DNA of 64,000 nt, taken from NCBI GenBank assembly GCA_019722365.1, contig JADFUC010001287.1, positions 124,001-188,000 of the forward strand. Reading direction: 5' to 3'. Positions 11,900 through 26,316 of this stretch are shown here, piece by piece. A model generated the notes under the pieces. It was not told where the DNA came from, ran no database searches, and worked only from the letters and a program-made list of their open reading frames with translations. The translations under genes and the position numbers were made by a program. The DNA comes from Lithospermum erythrorhizon (lineage: Eukaryota > Streptophyta > Magnoliopsida > Boraginales > Boraginaceae). Each line of letters opens with the position of its first letter. Positions within the stretch are counted from its first letter, which is position 1.

Positions 11900-14800
11900 C
11901 TACTTCTTCCCTCCTCCTGAGACGTTGAACTTGAAGAAAATAATATCTGCATCTTGTACCACGTATGTCTTTCCTTCTTGCTTATACTTACCGGCAGCCT
12001 GTACACATAAGTTCATACAAATTCAATTGTAAGTATCCCAAATAAGTCATCAAGATGTAACTGACCAGAGATGCTACTCTGATTAGGAGCAGACCAAGGA
12101 TTCCATTGAAAGGATAGAGGGCAAACAGAAAAAGTATAATTCCAAGTGGGAAACATAGTGACATAGTTCATGAATTATTTGTATCCAAAATTTTAATAAT
12201 TCATAGTGGAAAGGCCTTTTTCAGTCAACGTGTTAGCCAATTTCATCAAGACCCAGCCTGTAAGCGAATTTCATAAAGACCCGGACTTATGCTTAGAGTA
12301 GTGCCTTGAAGCTTTGAGTATGAAGGTTCTGAAGTTCATTAAACTATAACATGACAAGAAAATATTTATATGCAATTCTAATTTAGTCACCTCGCAGTAT
12401 ATGTGACTGCATTTTAATACGTATTCGTACAGGACGTACAATGTTAAGTGAGTCATGAGTGTGATCTTACAAGACATAATTAAATTAGATTTAAATCAAT
12501 GAAAGTGAAAAATTACCTTGACAGCTGACTCACTTCCTAATTCTTTGAGATCTTCGAATTTCATTACCTGCATATTATCGTAGAGATATCAGAGATGAAA
12601 GAAAATCCTGACAGCTGAAACCGATCCAATGTCGTCACACCAACTGACTTAACAAGTATATGCCAACTACAAAAAACTTAACGAAGTTGTCCCTGATCAA
12701 CTAGAAGAAATCTAACATGTTTATGATGATGAAAAGAATTGCTCCTTGATCAACTAGAAGACATCTAAGTTGTTTATCTTTATGAGCATATCGGAGTAGA
12801 AGTTTTGGTGAATTTTACTACATATAATGATAAGAGTATAAGACAGACTAAGATTATTCACAAAGGAATTGATCGTCATCCATAGTAGATGACATCAACC
12901 GGATGCATTTGCATGTAAAAGAGTGTTAGCACCAAATCAAGATAGTAAGAGAAAGAAATTGCAATTACCTCAGCACAGATGAATCCTTTCTCAAAGTCTG
13001 TATGAATTGCCCCAGCAGCTTGAGGAGCCTTTGTCAGCCGCCGAATTTGCCAGCACTTAACCTGAAGAGAAATGGTGGTTACAATTTCAGTGGCATGGAT
13101 GAAAAGCACACCAAAAAGAAGAGGAAACGAAACAAATGAATTTAAGAAATTAATTCAGGCAACTATTTTGAATATTGAACTGTCTTCCACATTTTCCTGC
13201 TGCTAAAGGAGTACCTCATCTGGTCCAGCTGTGAAAAAATAAATGAGGTTAATGGCTGCAAATCCAGTCTTGATGATCTTTGTAAGGGCACTGCAAATAG
13301 AAAGATAAAACTCCTTAGCAATGTATAAATTTGAAGGTACCTGCCCTCATTTGACATATTGAACTAATAAAACGGAAAAGAAAATCGAGGTAAAAAAATC
13401 CATGTAGTAACTATATGTAACACTTACTGAAAGGGATCTTAGGAAAATCTATAGACAGGAAATGCAAGATGGTTGAAGATGTTTCGAAGAGTAATAAACG
13501 AGCTTTCATGAAACAAAAATAAAAAATTATCACTAAAATTAATTCAGCAGTCACCAGCTTTCAGATTTGCTTATACGGACTACTAAACAAAGAATATAGT
13601 TACACATGGCCATGTTCCTATCTATCATGAAATCTGGATCCCATCTAAGAGCAAAACAGCAAATCTCTTTACTGCTAATAAGCTTTTCCAGTTAAGCAAC
13701 AAAGGATCTGAGCGGCATATTCTACAGAACTAGCCAAATCTCAACAATATTGTACACATGTTATAAGCAATCACTAGTTGCAACCTTTCTGGATCAAACT
13801 ACACAATATTTGAGGAACTGCAACGTCTAGATTCGAGTGTGCAATGATAAAATTTATCTCACTGACCTTTGCACATTGTTCTCTTCACAATATTTTGCAG
13901 CCTCATCTGGCGGCATGTCAGCAAGATTCCTTTCTAGAACACCACTGAAAGGGATAATTGATCCACCTCCATGCTCCTGCACCCTATAAAAAGTTTAAGA
14001 GCGTTGAATCCAATTTAGATGTTATGACTGCTTAGAGCATAGTTAACATCAAGAATTGAAGTTTAATCTGGGTAGCATTAACTTCTTTAGATGCAGCTAT
14101 AATTATTATACAACTAATGGTGGCCTAAAGACAAGGAAAAAAAAACATGCCTCCTTCAAACGTGAAATGTGAAAAATTTACAGAACGTCATATATTAGTT
14201 TCAATAACTAACACCCTCTAATTTGGCCTCGTCGTAGCTTATTTATCTTTCCATCTCAGAGTTTAGAATTTTAAAAATCATGGAATTTAGAAGCGAGAAC
14301 GTACCAAGCATGAATTTTTGCAAGAAACTTGTTCTTCTTGCGTTGATAATCTTTTTCCGTCATATTTACCTGCTCAGAAAGAATATTAGTGGCATTTTGC
14401 AACTTACATAATCAAGTAATAAACGCCACTAAGAAGAACATGTCTCAAAATATTCCTCAGGACTAGTAATGGAAGAACGCTACCAAACAGATAGCCCTCC
14501 CTCCTTTAGGTAATGAACATAAACCAAGGGATGACCAGTAACTAGTACTAATACAGATGAAATATTTACAGACAACATGTTCGTCCAGTCCTCATTCAGT
14601 TTCCTCAAAATTAATGATAAAGATATTAGCTCTAAAATATCAATACTAGCAATCCTCAAAACTAATGATCACAGTTTCATTTAGAGGGATTCCCTAATAA
14701 ACAACTACTGCTAATCCAATTAAACAGAAAATGGAAGTATATCCAGGACTCTCATATGTATAAAAAATCATAATTACATGGAGCATATATAAAATGCATA

Positions 14801-17719
14801 GATCATCCTTGCAGGCTGCTATACTACGGGCTCGAAATTAAATTGGTGACTTTGCTAAACAAGTACAAAGACGGAAAACATCTGAGAAGAAGATCCAAAC
14901 TAGATGAAAACGTCAAAAGTTAAGACATAATTGAACACATAGGTTTTCTGCTTCAGAAGTAAAATACCAGATAAACAACAGGCTTGGCTGTCAGCAATTG
15001 GAATGTATTCAGTATTTCGATATCAGCAGTTTTCCACTCCCCTACCCTGACATCCTTTCCTTCCTCAAGCCAGGATTTCACCTGCAACAAAAGTTTTAAT
15101 GGATTATGACAGTGTTGTAAAAGACTTGTGTTTCAGAACACTTGAGAGGAAGATCCAATATGCAGTTCTAAACAAATTTTGGATCATTAAGTCATTGTTT
15201 ATCAATAAATTCTTTTAACTTTTGGTCCTCAGTTGGGAGTTATAATGTAGAAAATATGTAGTTGTCACTTACATTGCTACATATTGCAACATATTCCTTT
15301 GTGAGGCGCATAAAATTGGAATGTTCATTTTCAAACAAATTATTGATAGAAAATGTCTTTCTTAAGTCTATGCTGAAATTTAATATCATCAAACATAAAT
15401 GAAACTTAAGAAGCATACCTTCATGCAGAGTTCAAGCTCTATCTTCAGTTGCTTATCATTGCTCCTCTTCATGCTTTTTTCAAGGTCCTCTACCTTCCTC
15501 TCCATGAATTCAATATCCTAAAAAAAATATGGATAAATTCATATTTGCAAGATCAGTAAGATTACTTACATTTCCTTGCAAAATGGCAATAAAATGTAAT
15601 ATAAGAGGAGAGAAAATTCAGGAGTCTGAGTTCATGCCAGTAGCATGAAACAACATTAAATCTTGCTTTGTGAATACTATCAAGATTTGAAACCTACAAG
15701 ATCTATCATGTTACATAATTTGTTTTAATTTATTTTTCTCACCTTTATTGTTTTAATTTATTTTTCTCACCTTTATTGGACAAAACTAAACAAAATGTGC
15801 ACTTATAAAAGTTCATAAGACATCAGAAGTGAGTAAGTGACAAAAAATATGTCTCGTTCTCATCTGTATCTATAAGGTACTCAGAAAACATACCTTGAGC
15901 CTCAGCTCTTCAGTTATAGTATCCAAATCCCTAACAGGATCGATGATGTCATCAACGTGGATGATATCTGGATCATCAAAGGCACCTGAAATTCCACCGA
16001 ACTAAATTGAAGAACAGAGAAGAAAAAACTTAAGAGTAACATGTACATAGATGCACTTGCATATATGTCTTTGGAAAATTCATAATTATAAGAGGCAAAA
16101 GGTCTCAAATGTTTCGAACATCTCTCCAGTTGACTACAGTAATTGAACATTTGTTTGATTGAGTAGAATCTAAATTAGATATTCATTATTTATTTTCTTA
16201 AGTTACTTGTAGCAATTAAAATGTTGATACGTCACTCATGAGGTTCTACAATTTCCAACGTAACACACTCTACTTTAGAGCTCACAATGAACTAGCTAAC
16301 AAAACCAGAACAGAGGTTCAGACACGAGTGAACCACACAGGCGATGCCTCATTACAAAATATGACACCAATCAATAGCATTCACTTTGAGTTTGACAAAT
16401 TGGAAATGAGGATGGGAAATAAGATAACACTTACGTAAAACATGAAATATGCCATCTACTGCACGGATGTGGGATAGGAAACTGTTTCCTAATCCTTGTC
16501 CTTGGTGAGCTCCTCTGACTAGACCAGCTATATCATGAATCTCCAGAAAAGCCGACACCTGGCATAAACAATTCATGCACATAATGATTACATTGATCAC
16601 ACCCCTTTCCTGAAGCACTCTACAAGCAGACTAGCAAGAGTAATCATCTATAGTCAAAGCATAGCAAATCATCATGTGTAGTTAAAGTACAATAATGTGC
16701 TACCAAAAGAAAAAGGTTATGATATTGGAAATTATCTCGAAGAATAAAAAGGTTACAGAAGAAATAAATAGCTGATATTCTAGCTACACACCTCGCTTTT
16801 TGGCTTGAAGAGTTGGCAGAGCCATTCAAAGCGTTCATCAGGAACATTAACACGTGCCTCGTTGGGCTCAATGGTACAAAAGGGAAAGTTCTCGGCAGGT
16901 ATTGCTAATTTTGTCAGCGTATTGAACAAAGTCGATTTACCAACATTTGGCAATCCAACCTGAAATAAAACAAGTATTATAATATGTCCCTTAGATAAAA
17001 ACCAACATTTCCAATTTTTCAGCACTAACACATCATAATTTCAAATCCAAGTGCTATCACATAACTTACAGCACACATTCGTATAAAACCGAAACCTTGT
17101 CACATTTAAGTAAACTTTGTTTGCCGTTGGATTCACCTATCTTTAGTTTAAATTGGCAAACATGTCACTCAAGCTCACCAAACAACCAATTTAGCATTTT
17201 TACAATCTTACCTAAGACCGAAAAATGTAATAATTCAATGCACACTAGATTTAGTTATACGATTAACTTGGAAGCTTCCATGACCACCAAACAATCAAGA
17301 AACACAAATCCACTAATCTCCGACTCTTGAAATACCCAAAATCCAAATGTCATACTAATTTGAATTCAAATTAATATATAAGTTATAACCATCTAATAGG
17401 CATCTTTACAAATGCCCATCTTTGCAAACTTCTTCTTTACTCTAATAACACATCCAAATGTAGCACATACGGATTATTTTACCCCAATCTAATCGAAAAC
17501 GGGCTATCTACATAGCCATGCAGAAGGCTGAAGACTATCCCAATTCGTGATTCGAATGGAAACGTGGCCCATATAGGCAACGAACTTAGTGATTAAAACA
17601 TAAAAATTGAAATTATAGGTGAAATGGGTTACTATTCCGATTTTGAGATGAGAAGAGAATCTGCCGAGAATGGGTTTCTCTTGGGCCACTTCTTTGCCCT
17701 TTGCTGCTTTTGGAGGCAT
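11900..17719 (-). CDS. OLA1: Obg-like ATPase 1 (OLA1/YchF)
   Basis: Twelve exons in phase give 394 aa, equal to the plant OLA1 length: 17719-17633, 16959-16792, 16558-16435, 15985-15894, 15517-15419, 15081-14968, 14369-14305, 13983-13867, 13290-13215, 13061-12969, 12567-12517, 11998-11900. The start is [10 protein letters not shown]. The P-loop GLPNVGKST lies at residues 31-39 and switch [10 protein letters not shown] at 94-101. The base-specificity motif is NMTE (230-233) instead of NKxD, the YchF signature associated with ATP preference. A coiled-coil hairpin covers roughly 130-220 and a C-terminal TGS domain roughly 304-387, ending SGGGKK. OLA1 is a cytosolic translation-linked P-loop ATPase of the TRAFAC/Obg family, involved in stress responses in plants. 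All splice sites are GT-AG. It is divergent from mS33. No defects were seen. Confidence 0.97.
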
Positions 17720-18658
17720 TTTGCTATAATCTACACACAATCAATCAGCTCTAGGGTTTTTTGCACTAAAACAATCACTCGTCCTATTTGTACTAGAATG
17801 GTTTAAGCCACTGTTTGGTCAGCCTAACATAACTAAAAATATCTCAATTCTTTAGTCTTGACGATTGTAGCACGTATTAAAATGAGATTGGATGTTAAGT
17901 TAATAGGATCCAATTTCTTTTGAAAAACAATTTTGTCATATTTTTATTGGATAGCCAGTGACCGACACACCAAATGCAGATACAAGATCCCTTTCTACTC
18001 CCAACCATCTCGCCTTCAATATTAAAGAAAGCTAATCACGCCACGCTGCTTTCGACAGACAGATATTGCTCATCAATAATCATTCAATTCCAGCCTGACC
18101 CATTTAAGCTGGCCATTCATCTTGGGAGTGTTACAACTTAAAAAATCAAACGTGTCACTCAGGAATTAAGTCATACGGCTCGCCATTACGTAATTTCGCG
18201 CCTTAAAGAATCAACCTTTGTCAACTATTAAGCCATGTCCACAGGGGTAATTACTATTTTCATTCACAATATAATGTTGTATTTTCCATTCACCGTAGCA
18301 TTTCTCATTCACAATAATGTTTTGTTTACTAATGGGTTAATAGCCCATCGTTGTCTTATCAACGCTCTCTTTTTTAAATCGTTTGTTGCTTTCTGCCTAA
18401 CTTCTTATCTGACAAAGAATTTGAGTATTTTCTCTATGAAATTTTAATGTATTGTTTTTCATTTTTCAAGCACCCGCTCTGTGGTTGAATTTCAGTCTTG
18501 AGGATCTATGTATGTAATTGACTTTCAAATTGTAACATTATTTATAAAAATAATTTATTTTAATTTTTAAAGTCACTTAAATTTCCCACAATTTATACCG
18601 CTCCTCCGAACATATACCTCCCTCCCCAACCAAACACAACCTATCTCTTCCCCCCCAG
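17720..18658. promoter_or_regulatory. Divergent intergenic region between OLA1 and mS33
   Basis: About 0.9 kb separates the OLA1 start codon (17719, minus) from the first splice donor of the plus-strand mS33 transcript (after 18658, CAG|GTAAGA). The two transcripts leave in opposite directions, so both promoters and the mS33 5' UTR exon must lie here. No convincing TATA box or other element was singled out. Confidence 0.5.
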
Positions 18659-19537
18659 GTAAGATAGGTTAATTTTTCCCAATAAGCATTAATTTAAATC
18701 AGTTTTATGCTTATATAAAGAATTTGTATGAATTCATATTTGATGTTTATATAATTTCACCTGATATGAAATAGACCAATTAAAAAGTCTGTAAATTTTT
18801 TCCAATAAGATTAATGTGTTCTTTTGGACTTCTTGTGATCATTTTGGTAATACTCTAAAGCGCTAGTGAATGAATATTGATGCTTTGAAAATGCATTGTA
18901 AGTGTTCGATAATTGGCCTGTTTGAACATTTTTTATCTGAAAATGGTGATTGTTGATTTTTTGTTTCCATGTTGTATGAAAGTCGAAGATTTTATATTCT
19001 CTAGTTCGTGGATATAATGGAATAAATCAAAATGGCTCACTACATTTGCTTACGTGTTTGTTTTTAAATTGTTAAGTTCTACCTACATCCCTAAAATATA
19101 GTCCAGTTTGTAATTTTGAAGGGTTAAATTTTTAAATTATGAACAATATGTTGTATGATATTTTGTGAAAAGTATATAAAAAATAGTCTTTTCAACCTAC
19201 TTTGCTATTAACATGATAACTTTGATTCATATCAAAATTGTACTTACCCAATTTGGCCCGTGAAGTTTGTTGAATTTGACAATTGAATAAACAAACTGGA
19301 CAATCTTTTAGTAGATATTCTTGGGTCAGTTTGGAAACAGTAGTTGGTTGCTTACGATCTGACCCTTTTTCCCGGTTAGGCCGGACTAAGGAGCCTTAGA
19401 GTCATTGGGGTGTGTTGTGTTTTGTGGTTTTCGATTGTTTGACTAATCTTTTAGTAATTGTGCTTTATGGTTTTTGATTGTTTGAATAATTAATCCTTTT
19501 TTCATTGTTCCTTTTGTGTTTGTTCTTCTTTGTGCAG
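18659..19537 (+). other. Likely 5' UTR intron of mS33
   Basis: A strong donor (CAG|GTAAGAT at 18659) and an acceptor (TTTGTGCAG ending at 19537) lie 12 bases upstream of the mS33 start codon, with T-rich sequence between them. A leader intron is the simplest reading. It is inferred from splice signals only. Confidence 0.55.
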
Positions 19538-19549
19538 CCCATTGTTGAG

Positions 19550-21013
19550 ATGAGTTTAGGAGGCTTAAAGACTATATTGGCGAAAGCTGCTGTAGAAGGA
19601 GTGACTGAAGCAAGGGCCCGGATATTTGGTCATGTATTGAACCCAACAGGACAGAGATCTCCGCACAAGATACTGAGGAAGAAGCTTATAGGTGAAAAGG
19701 TTGCTTCTTGGTACCCGTATGATGTTTCCAAAGATGATCCCCTTGTTATGGCTAGACAAGAACAAGAGTGAGTCCCTCTACCAAGTTTTATTTGTTCTAG
19801 TAAACATAGCAGCACACTGTCTGTATTGGTATACCTTTTATTTATGGATGTTTCATGTGATAGTCATACAAACAACATGCCCAATGCCCCTCGTCAGGTG
19901 CTCGCGTAAGCAGGGTCAGAAGTCGGAACCTTACCCTGTGAATAGGGAGTTTTTTTTCTGAATGGACCCCATATGAAGTGCAAAGATTATCAACCGCATC
20001 ACATCTGATAAGAACTCTAGGTAGCATAAATAATAGGTTCCATGTTATGGTATGACCATTAAATGTTAAAAGAAGCTTCTTTGATTGATATTCCTTATGA
20101 TTTGCTGATTTCCTTTTCCATCACTCCTATAAAATTTTATCTAAGGGTATTTTCCGTGGTTTTAGCGTTCCTTTTTAACATTGATCATCATCAGAAGTCT
20201 GTAATACTTCAACTTGTTTCCTAGCAGCCTAGCTATTTCGATTAGTTACAATAACTTCTTTTGTTTTTTGTTATGTGTTGTGAGTTACATGTATATAATC
20301 TCATGTTTATGTTGTGTTATATAATTTCATGTTCGGGCTATTGCGTGCTTTAGAAATGTTGTTTTAACTTGAGTACTTTTTCCACTTACCTTTATGCCTC
20401 CATGTGTAACTTATTTCTAAAGTTTACTATTGAAGGTTAAATTCCACTTACCATGCTAGTTAGTTCCTTTGACCTATGGCATTGGAGACTTTCTTGTGCC
20501 CATTATCACCATTATCATTGGATTTCTTTTCTATATCAACTTTTTATTTTGTATGTGTGGCTGTTATAGCTCTGGACTATACTTCGTTTCACATTAAGCA
20601 GTAGGAAATGAATATGTTCGAAAAGTGTATACAATATGCCCTAGCTCTTGGATGATATTTTGTTCCACTTGAAGCAGTAGTAAAAGAAAATATGTCTAAT
20701 GTATTCCTTCTGGAGCTCATAGTTTGGAAACTAAGGGGATAGCGTAAGAAGTTTGTTTCTACCAGAAATGGTTCTACTTCGACTAGAACTCACATATCTG
20801 TACTTGGTTTTGTCATCTTTGTTTTATTGGCATCACATTTTCTTGTCCGGGCTAGCCGAGAAGTCCCAACCATTTTGCATTTGTTGAGCTTTCAATCGAC
20901 ATGTTTTCACACCTTCACTTTGCAGGCGCCTGAGCAAGCTTGAAATGTTGAAGCGTCGTGGGAAAGGACCTCCTAAGAAAGGTCAAGGAAAGCGTGCTAG
21001 CAAGAAGAAGTAG
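19550..21013 (+). CDS. MRPS33: Mitochondrial small-subunit ribosomal protein mS33
   Basis: Two exons, 19550-19767 and 20926-21013, give 101 aa. The protein begins MSLGGLKTILAKAAVEGVTE and contains EARARIFGHVLNPTGQRS, then LRKKLIGEKVASWYPYDV, and ends with the basic tail GKGPPKKGQGKRASKKK. This matches the mS33 (MRP-S27/S33) family in content and length. It is a nuclear-encoded component of the mitochondrial 28S-type small ribosomal subunit. The intron is phase 2, GT-AG. The start is the first ATG after the leader-intron acceptor. It is divergent from OLA1 and convergent with FNR. Confidence 0.93.
19866..19970 (+). repeat. Short SINE-like repeat fragment in the mS33 intron
   Basis: The segment contains GCGTAAGCAGGGTCAGAAG and GGAACCTTACCCTG, followed by a T-run. 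This resembles a common plant repeat with a GGTC...CTTACCC core. A related GC-rich piece (CCCGCTTAGCCGGGAG) lies at about 23720-23740 in the FNR intron. Assignment to a SINE family is tentative. Confidence 0.3.
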
Positions 21014-22271
21014 AGAATGCCCTCAGTCCATGACTATCTATGCTAGTATTTCTCAGACATTACGGCTGACTATCTATGCTTCTATCCTTAGATATAGATG
21101 GCTAGACATTTATCACCTCTTTTCATTCAATTTCTCCCCTTCTACATTGTTGAAAACACTCAAAAAATTTCTTTGCTCATGCATTTTAACAGATTGTTTA
21201 AACAGTTTATTTCCTTGCCTTCAACTAGGTCCATCACTTGTTTTGTGTGTTTTGGGAAGTGAAAATTTAGGCATGTTGACTTAAATGAATTTTCGAAATA
21301 GTTCCAGCCATGTTTTTGAAATTAAATACTTAATAGGCACAGCTTATTTTTCTTCAGGTTCATTTACCCTTTGTCTTTCATATTCAACTTAAAGAGCAAA
21401 AGTTGAACTCTTCATCTCAATTTCGTTTTCTGAAGCAGATTACTTACTTAGTTTGTAAAAAAGGGATGCAGTTTTTATGGTTGGCTCACTCTTTTACTTC
21501 ACATTACACAGAAATTGATGTGGCTTGAAGAATTGCCAATGAGAAGCGAAGTTAATGTGTAAACAAGCACAACTTCAGTTCTTATTCTTCACTCTTACTT
21601 GTTTTATGAACCAACATTGAACACAAAAAGATGAGAAGAGAAGAAGACGGACTATTTAACTTCCAATCCTCTGAGAGCATGTGTATCAATTCTTCTAAAT
21701 TTTTTTTAAAAATACATTCATCATTTTTTTTTATTTTAAGGATTAATTTTTTATGTATTTACTTTAACAGCTTTCCTATTATTTACCTAAAATATGAAAA
21801 ATTGAATATTTCAAGATTTTCATTACTGAAGAAGAAAAAGTTAAGGATGAAAAATACAATATAGGGAACAAACAAATTTAGGATGTGCCAAATTTTTTTT
21901 GAGGCTCAAATTAGTTTAGGGGAGTTGAAAAAATATTATTTTATCCATTTTTAAGTTTTTCAATTCCTATTATAACTTTTAGGGGAAATGATGTACATGC
22001 TCTATATAGCTAACATAGCTAATAAAGCAACGCAAGACAAAAACTAAAACCAAATATCTACCAAAGCAATAGCATGCATCTGTTGGGTGGAAATTATGAC
22101 AACCATCATGATAGTTCGAATTCAGATGACCCTTTCGATAATTAATGATACAGATGAACACAAAATGCTACTTATTAAATTTCCAATACTAGAAAAATAG
22201 ATAACTGCTTGCATTGGTACAACACTGACGCTTGTTTAAAATGGATGGTTCATTGGAGGGAAATGGTTTCA
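21014..22271. other. Convergent intergenic region mS33/FNR
   Basis: This holds the 3' ends of mS33 (plus) and FNR (minus) and a 330-bp MITE-like element at 21674-22003. Nothing else was recognised. Confidence 0.5.
21674..22003. mobile_element. MITE-like element with GAGCATGT terminal inverted repeats
   Basis: The left end reads AGAGCATGTGTATCAATT and the right end, inverted, reads AGAGCATGTACATCATTT. The inverted repeat of about 15 bp encloses AT-rich non-coding DNA. No clear target duplication was found, so the superfamily (hAT or Harbinger) is open. Confidence 0.6.
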
Positions 22272-25200
22272 TCAATAAACTTCCACATGCCATTGTTTGT
22301 TTTTCTTAAGCTGTGAAAGCTTCTGGTCCCAGCTCTCACCTCTTTCCTCAGCAACCCTCTTCAAGGTATCCTGAATACCAGGCATCATCCCTTTAAGCCC
22401 ACAGAAATAGATATGTGCACCGCCATCCAACAGCTTAAAGATCTCATCGCTATATTCTTCTATCTTGTCTTGCACATACATCTTGCCTCCCTTCTTGTTC
22501 TTTTGCTCCCGACTAAGAGCACGATCAAACCTGAAGTTGTCTGGGTAGTCTTTAAGATACTTTTCAAACTCATCATCGTAAAGTAGACTGTCGCTGTTGG
22601 CCACACCAAGGAAAAGCCACGCAAGGCCACCAAATTTGAATGTTGGAACAGATTCCATAAACATACGGCGAAGGTAGCCCCTGAATGGGGCAACCCCTGT
22701 TCCAGTTGCAATCATTATGTGGGTAGCATTTGGGTCGTCTTCGGGCAGAAGCATAATCTTGCCAGATGGACCTGTAAACATATATATCATTCACCAGAAC
22801 CAAAAAAAAGGGCCATGTATTTTAAGAGATTATATATGTTTAATTATAGAGCACCACAAAGATGAACTGATTTTGCAACTTGCAAGAACAATAATCTTCC
22901 AGTGAACATGCATTATTATTTTCCCTAAGAGCAAGTTGCATACATTCTATCTTGTAAATCCATGTTAGAGTTAAAGACAGAATATGTAGACACAAAATTG
23001 GTCTGACACCCAAAAAAGAGTGGGCAGAGTTAACATCTGAAAAACTCAGATCTGATATACTGATCAACCTTCAAAGATATGGATTCAGATACTTCAAATC
23101 CCAAGGATGTCTGTTCTATTAGCTATTACTCTTTGTGCAAGAATAGCCTAGTCCATAGTTATCCATGAATAGAGTTGCATCTGACCAATGATAACACATC
23201 CATGATATATGCCATAGATTACACAACTGATCATTGATTATCCAACTTTGTAAGTTAGTAGGCATAATCAATCAATGCCAAACTAACAATTTCGTATCTT
23301 TAACATACACACCAATGAACATTGAGGAACATAAAAATATCATTCAGTCTGGATCCAGGGGCACACACAGCGAAGGCAAGTATCAAAAATGATTTCAGAA
23401 TATGATCATCATATGATATAGAAAGTGCTTGGAATAGTTACTTCACCTTGGTGTCTTTACACCACCCTTTTAAATAAGGGAACTGTACGTCTATCCTAGC
23501 ATCTAAAGTTGTGCTATCTTAATCATGTATGGAGTGATTGGAGTCAAAGACTTTATATTATCTCAAGCCTTTGACAGGAAATGGAATATATCAACCCAAG
23601 CACCACACTACCTACGTCATCGTCAAGCAAGAGCATAGTGTTTACACTCCACTTTTAACATTCAGAATGTCTCCGCTTCCTCACAGCAAGGTCACAGATT
23701 ATCCCCCCCTCCTCCTTACCCCGCTTAGCCGGGAGCCTCGGAGCATGTGTTAATGTTAATGTATGTTAAAATTAGGATCTGCAACTATGTTCATTGACTC
23801 TTGGGGCCGGTGTCAGGTTGCTTAATGTCACAAGAAAATAGAGAAAAAAAGGCCTGAGGAGAATGCTCTAGTCAATGATAAAACAAAAAGAATTCTAGAA
23901 GGTAAAAGGAGTGCCATGGTATGTGTCTTGCACGATTCCTTAACGAGATGCTATATGTCACACCCGACACCTTTTACAGTCAATTTGGTAACTTCTGCTC
24001 ATAGGACCGTTAGTGAAGAGAGTAAGTATTCAGGAAGTGAAACCATACCAGTAATTTTAACTTTGTCTCCAGGCTTTGAGTCGCAAAGAAAATTGCTGCA
24101 CACCCCGTTCTTGGACGGATCCTCCTTCCCAGTCTCAGGGTCATAATAGATTGCACGCCGAACACACAAACTAGCAGTCTTCCCATCAAAATTGTCTCCA
24201 TATCTAGTAGAGGCAATTGAGTAAAGACGGACATTGTGTGGATTACCAGGTTTTTTTGGGTTTTCACCCTGCAACAAAAACAGTATAGCTTGTATTAACC
24301 AACAGAGATTGGTTGATGATGCATACTCACTTATTTGCCGACATAGATCACACTCATGGTTGACATAAATAAGGAATACAATATAAAGGTGAAAAACTTG
24401 TCCTCCCAACAACGACAAAGGAACGAATTATGGCAGAAATTCTAGCTTGCATCTTTTCAAGACCATTGGGAAACAAGATATTAAAGCAAGAACCACAAGC
24501 AAAATTTGTTTTCTGACCATATGTACTGCTAACATTATTTTAAATATTCGGGCTTGAGTTCTAATTATACTGCCAACAAAAGAAAAGATGAAGACAGGAA
24601 CTGCAAGCTCTTGATATGATGTAACAGAGTGTGGCTATGCATTCTTCTGAAGGAAGTTCAAACACATGATAAATCAAATAACCTATAAAGAAGATATGGT
24701 GAATCCCAAACTTAAACTTACAGGAGGAATAACACCATAACTCTGCCCTTCCCAGTAAGGAACATTTCCATCATGATCAATCACAATATGACAAGTTTCT
24801 CCAGGAGCTCTGGGGCCAACAATTCTTTCAACAGAGACAATAGTTGCTGTATAAGGCTCCTTTGGTTTGTACGTGTTCAATGGAGGCTCTTTGGCATCTT
24901 CGAGGGTTAATGGTGAAACTGTTACCTTTGGTTTGCTTGCTTGTTGCACTGACATGGAAATTACGGATTGCCTACGAGTGCATAGCTTTGAAGCTTTCAA
25001 GTCAAAGGACAGAAGAGAAATACATGGCCTCTCATTGAAATTTACGGAATTAATCTGAAAACAAACAGAAAGCAATTCAAATCAGAAAATTTACAAGTTT
25101 TTAATTATTAGGGTAGTGGAAATTTTCCTGTCAAGGTAAAATATGTCAACTGCGATCATAGTATAAGTAATCAAAGGCAATTTTTAGTAATGGGACTTTG

Positions 25201-26316
25201 AACTTGACACATCACTAAAAGATGGCCACAATTGATTTTTTATGGTCAAAATAAACAACATTGGAGGCCTTAATCGACATTCATAACTTTGATTTCAATC
25301 ACAATTATCATGTCATATTGATATAGTTTTCACCAAATATTATATACAAATATTAACTGCATGCTTGAGCTTAACTACAATATATTGTCTCAATTAATAG
25401 AAAGAACAAAATCATATCCTTGAGTTTAGAAATTCAAATATCTTTACAAAAAATTATCACTTCAGAATTGACAAGCTAAGAAAATTCAAAATCATCTTCA
25501 GCAACAGATTGTGGGGAACCCAGAATGCATGCAAAAACCATGAAAGGGCTAAGTTGTACAAATTACTTCTTCTATAAATTCATTTTTTATGCGTCAAATG
25601 AATGATACATCCTCTGCTTTTTGATTATTTGGCATTCTAGCAATTTTTCCTTGGTCATTCTACAATTTAAACGCACATTTGGGTTTCTTTTTCCTATTAC
25701 ATCCCTTCACACTAGATACATAAGTGCATATTGAAAATATAATTTTTCTCATCCTACATGTTTTTCTTCTTCTCTTACTTAAAAATAGAGCACAAAGTTT
25801 GACATACCAGTGGTATAATTATATTTTCAAGGCCTTCGTTTCTCCCATAAATGAGGATATAGAAGTGAAAAAACATGACATTTTAATTGTTGAGCCGAAG
25901 TGTAAAATGGCAAGTAATAAAAGTAGGAGAGAGTATGAATCAACAGTTGGGGTCCCTGAAGTGTCTGGTGCCAAGTCCCAAACCACTTAAAAATCCCAGT
26001 CAACAGGCCACACATCAAATTTGGCCAGACACATATTACAAATACCTATGTTCATATTTACTGAGCACTAGTGCTAATCGTATCAAAGATTCTCACAAGA
26101 TGTGAAGATGAAATGTAGCTAGACTAATGGATTGTACTCGATCACAGTCCATATTATTTAGTAATGACAGCAATTAGTAACAACTAACAAATCAAGTTCT
26201 ATGTCCCAAAAGAGTAACCGGACACATTATTTAGAGGAAGAATATGAAAATAAAAGAACCTTCAAGAAGGATCTTCCAAGATGACTCTCGTTGCTGGAAG
26301 GCACAATGACATGCAT
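22272..26316 (-). CDS. RFNR: Root-type ferredoxin-NADP(+) reductase, plastid
   Basis: Four coding exons (26316-26260, 25054-24722, 24268-24049, 22771-22272) give 369 aa. Residues 1 to about 52 are a Ser/Arg-rich plastid transit peptide ending ...[12 protein letters not shown]. The mature enzyme has the FAD motif RLYSIAS (144-150), the NADP(H) loop GTGVAPFRG (227-235), [10 protein letters not shown] near the end and the C-terminal WHVEVY, whose Tyr stacks on the flavin. It transfers electrons between NADPH and ferredoxin. The mature start [11 protein letters not shown] and the [13 protein letters not shown] segment match the non-photosynthetic root isoform rather than the leaf one. All introns are GT-AG. 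Known RFNRs have about 8-9 more N-terminal residues from a short first exon, so the start at 26316 may be internal. An ATG at 26464 begins MAQMALSHM but does not splice in frame. Confidence 0.93.
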
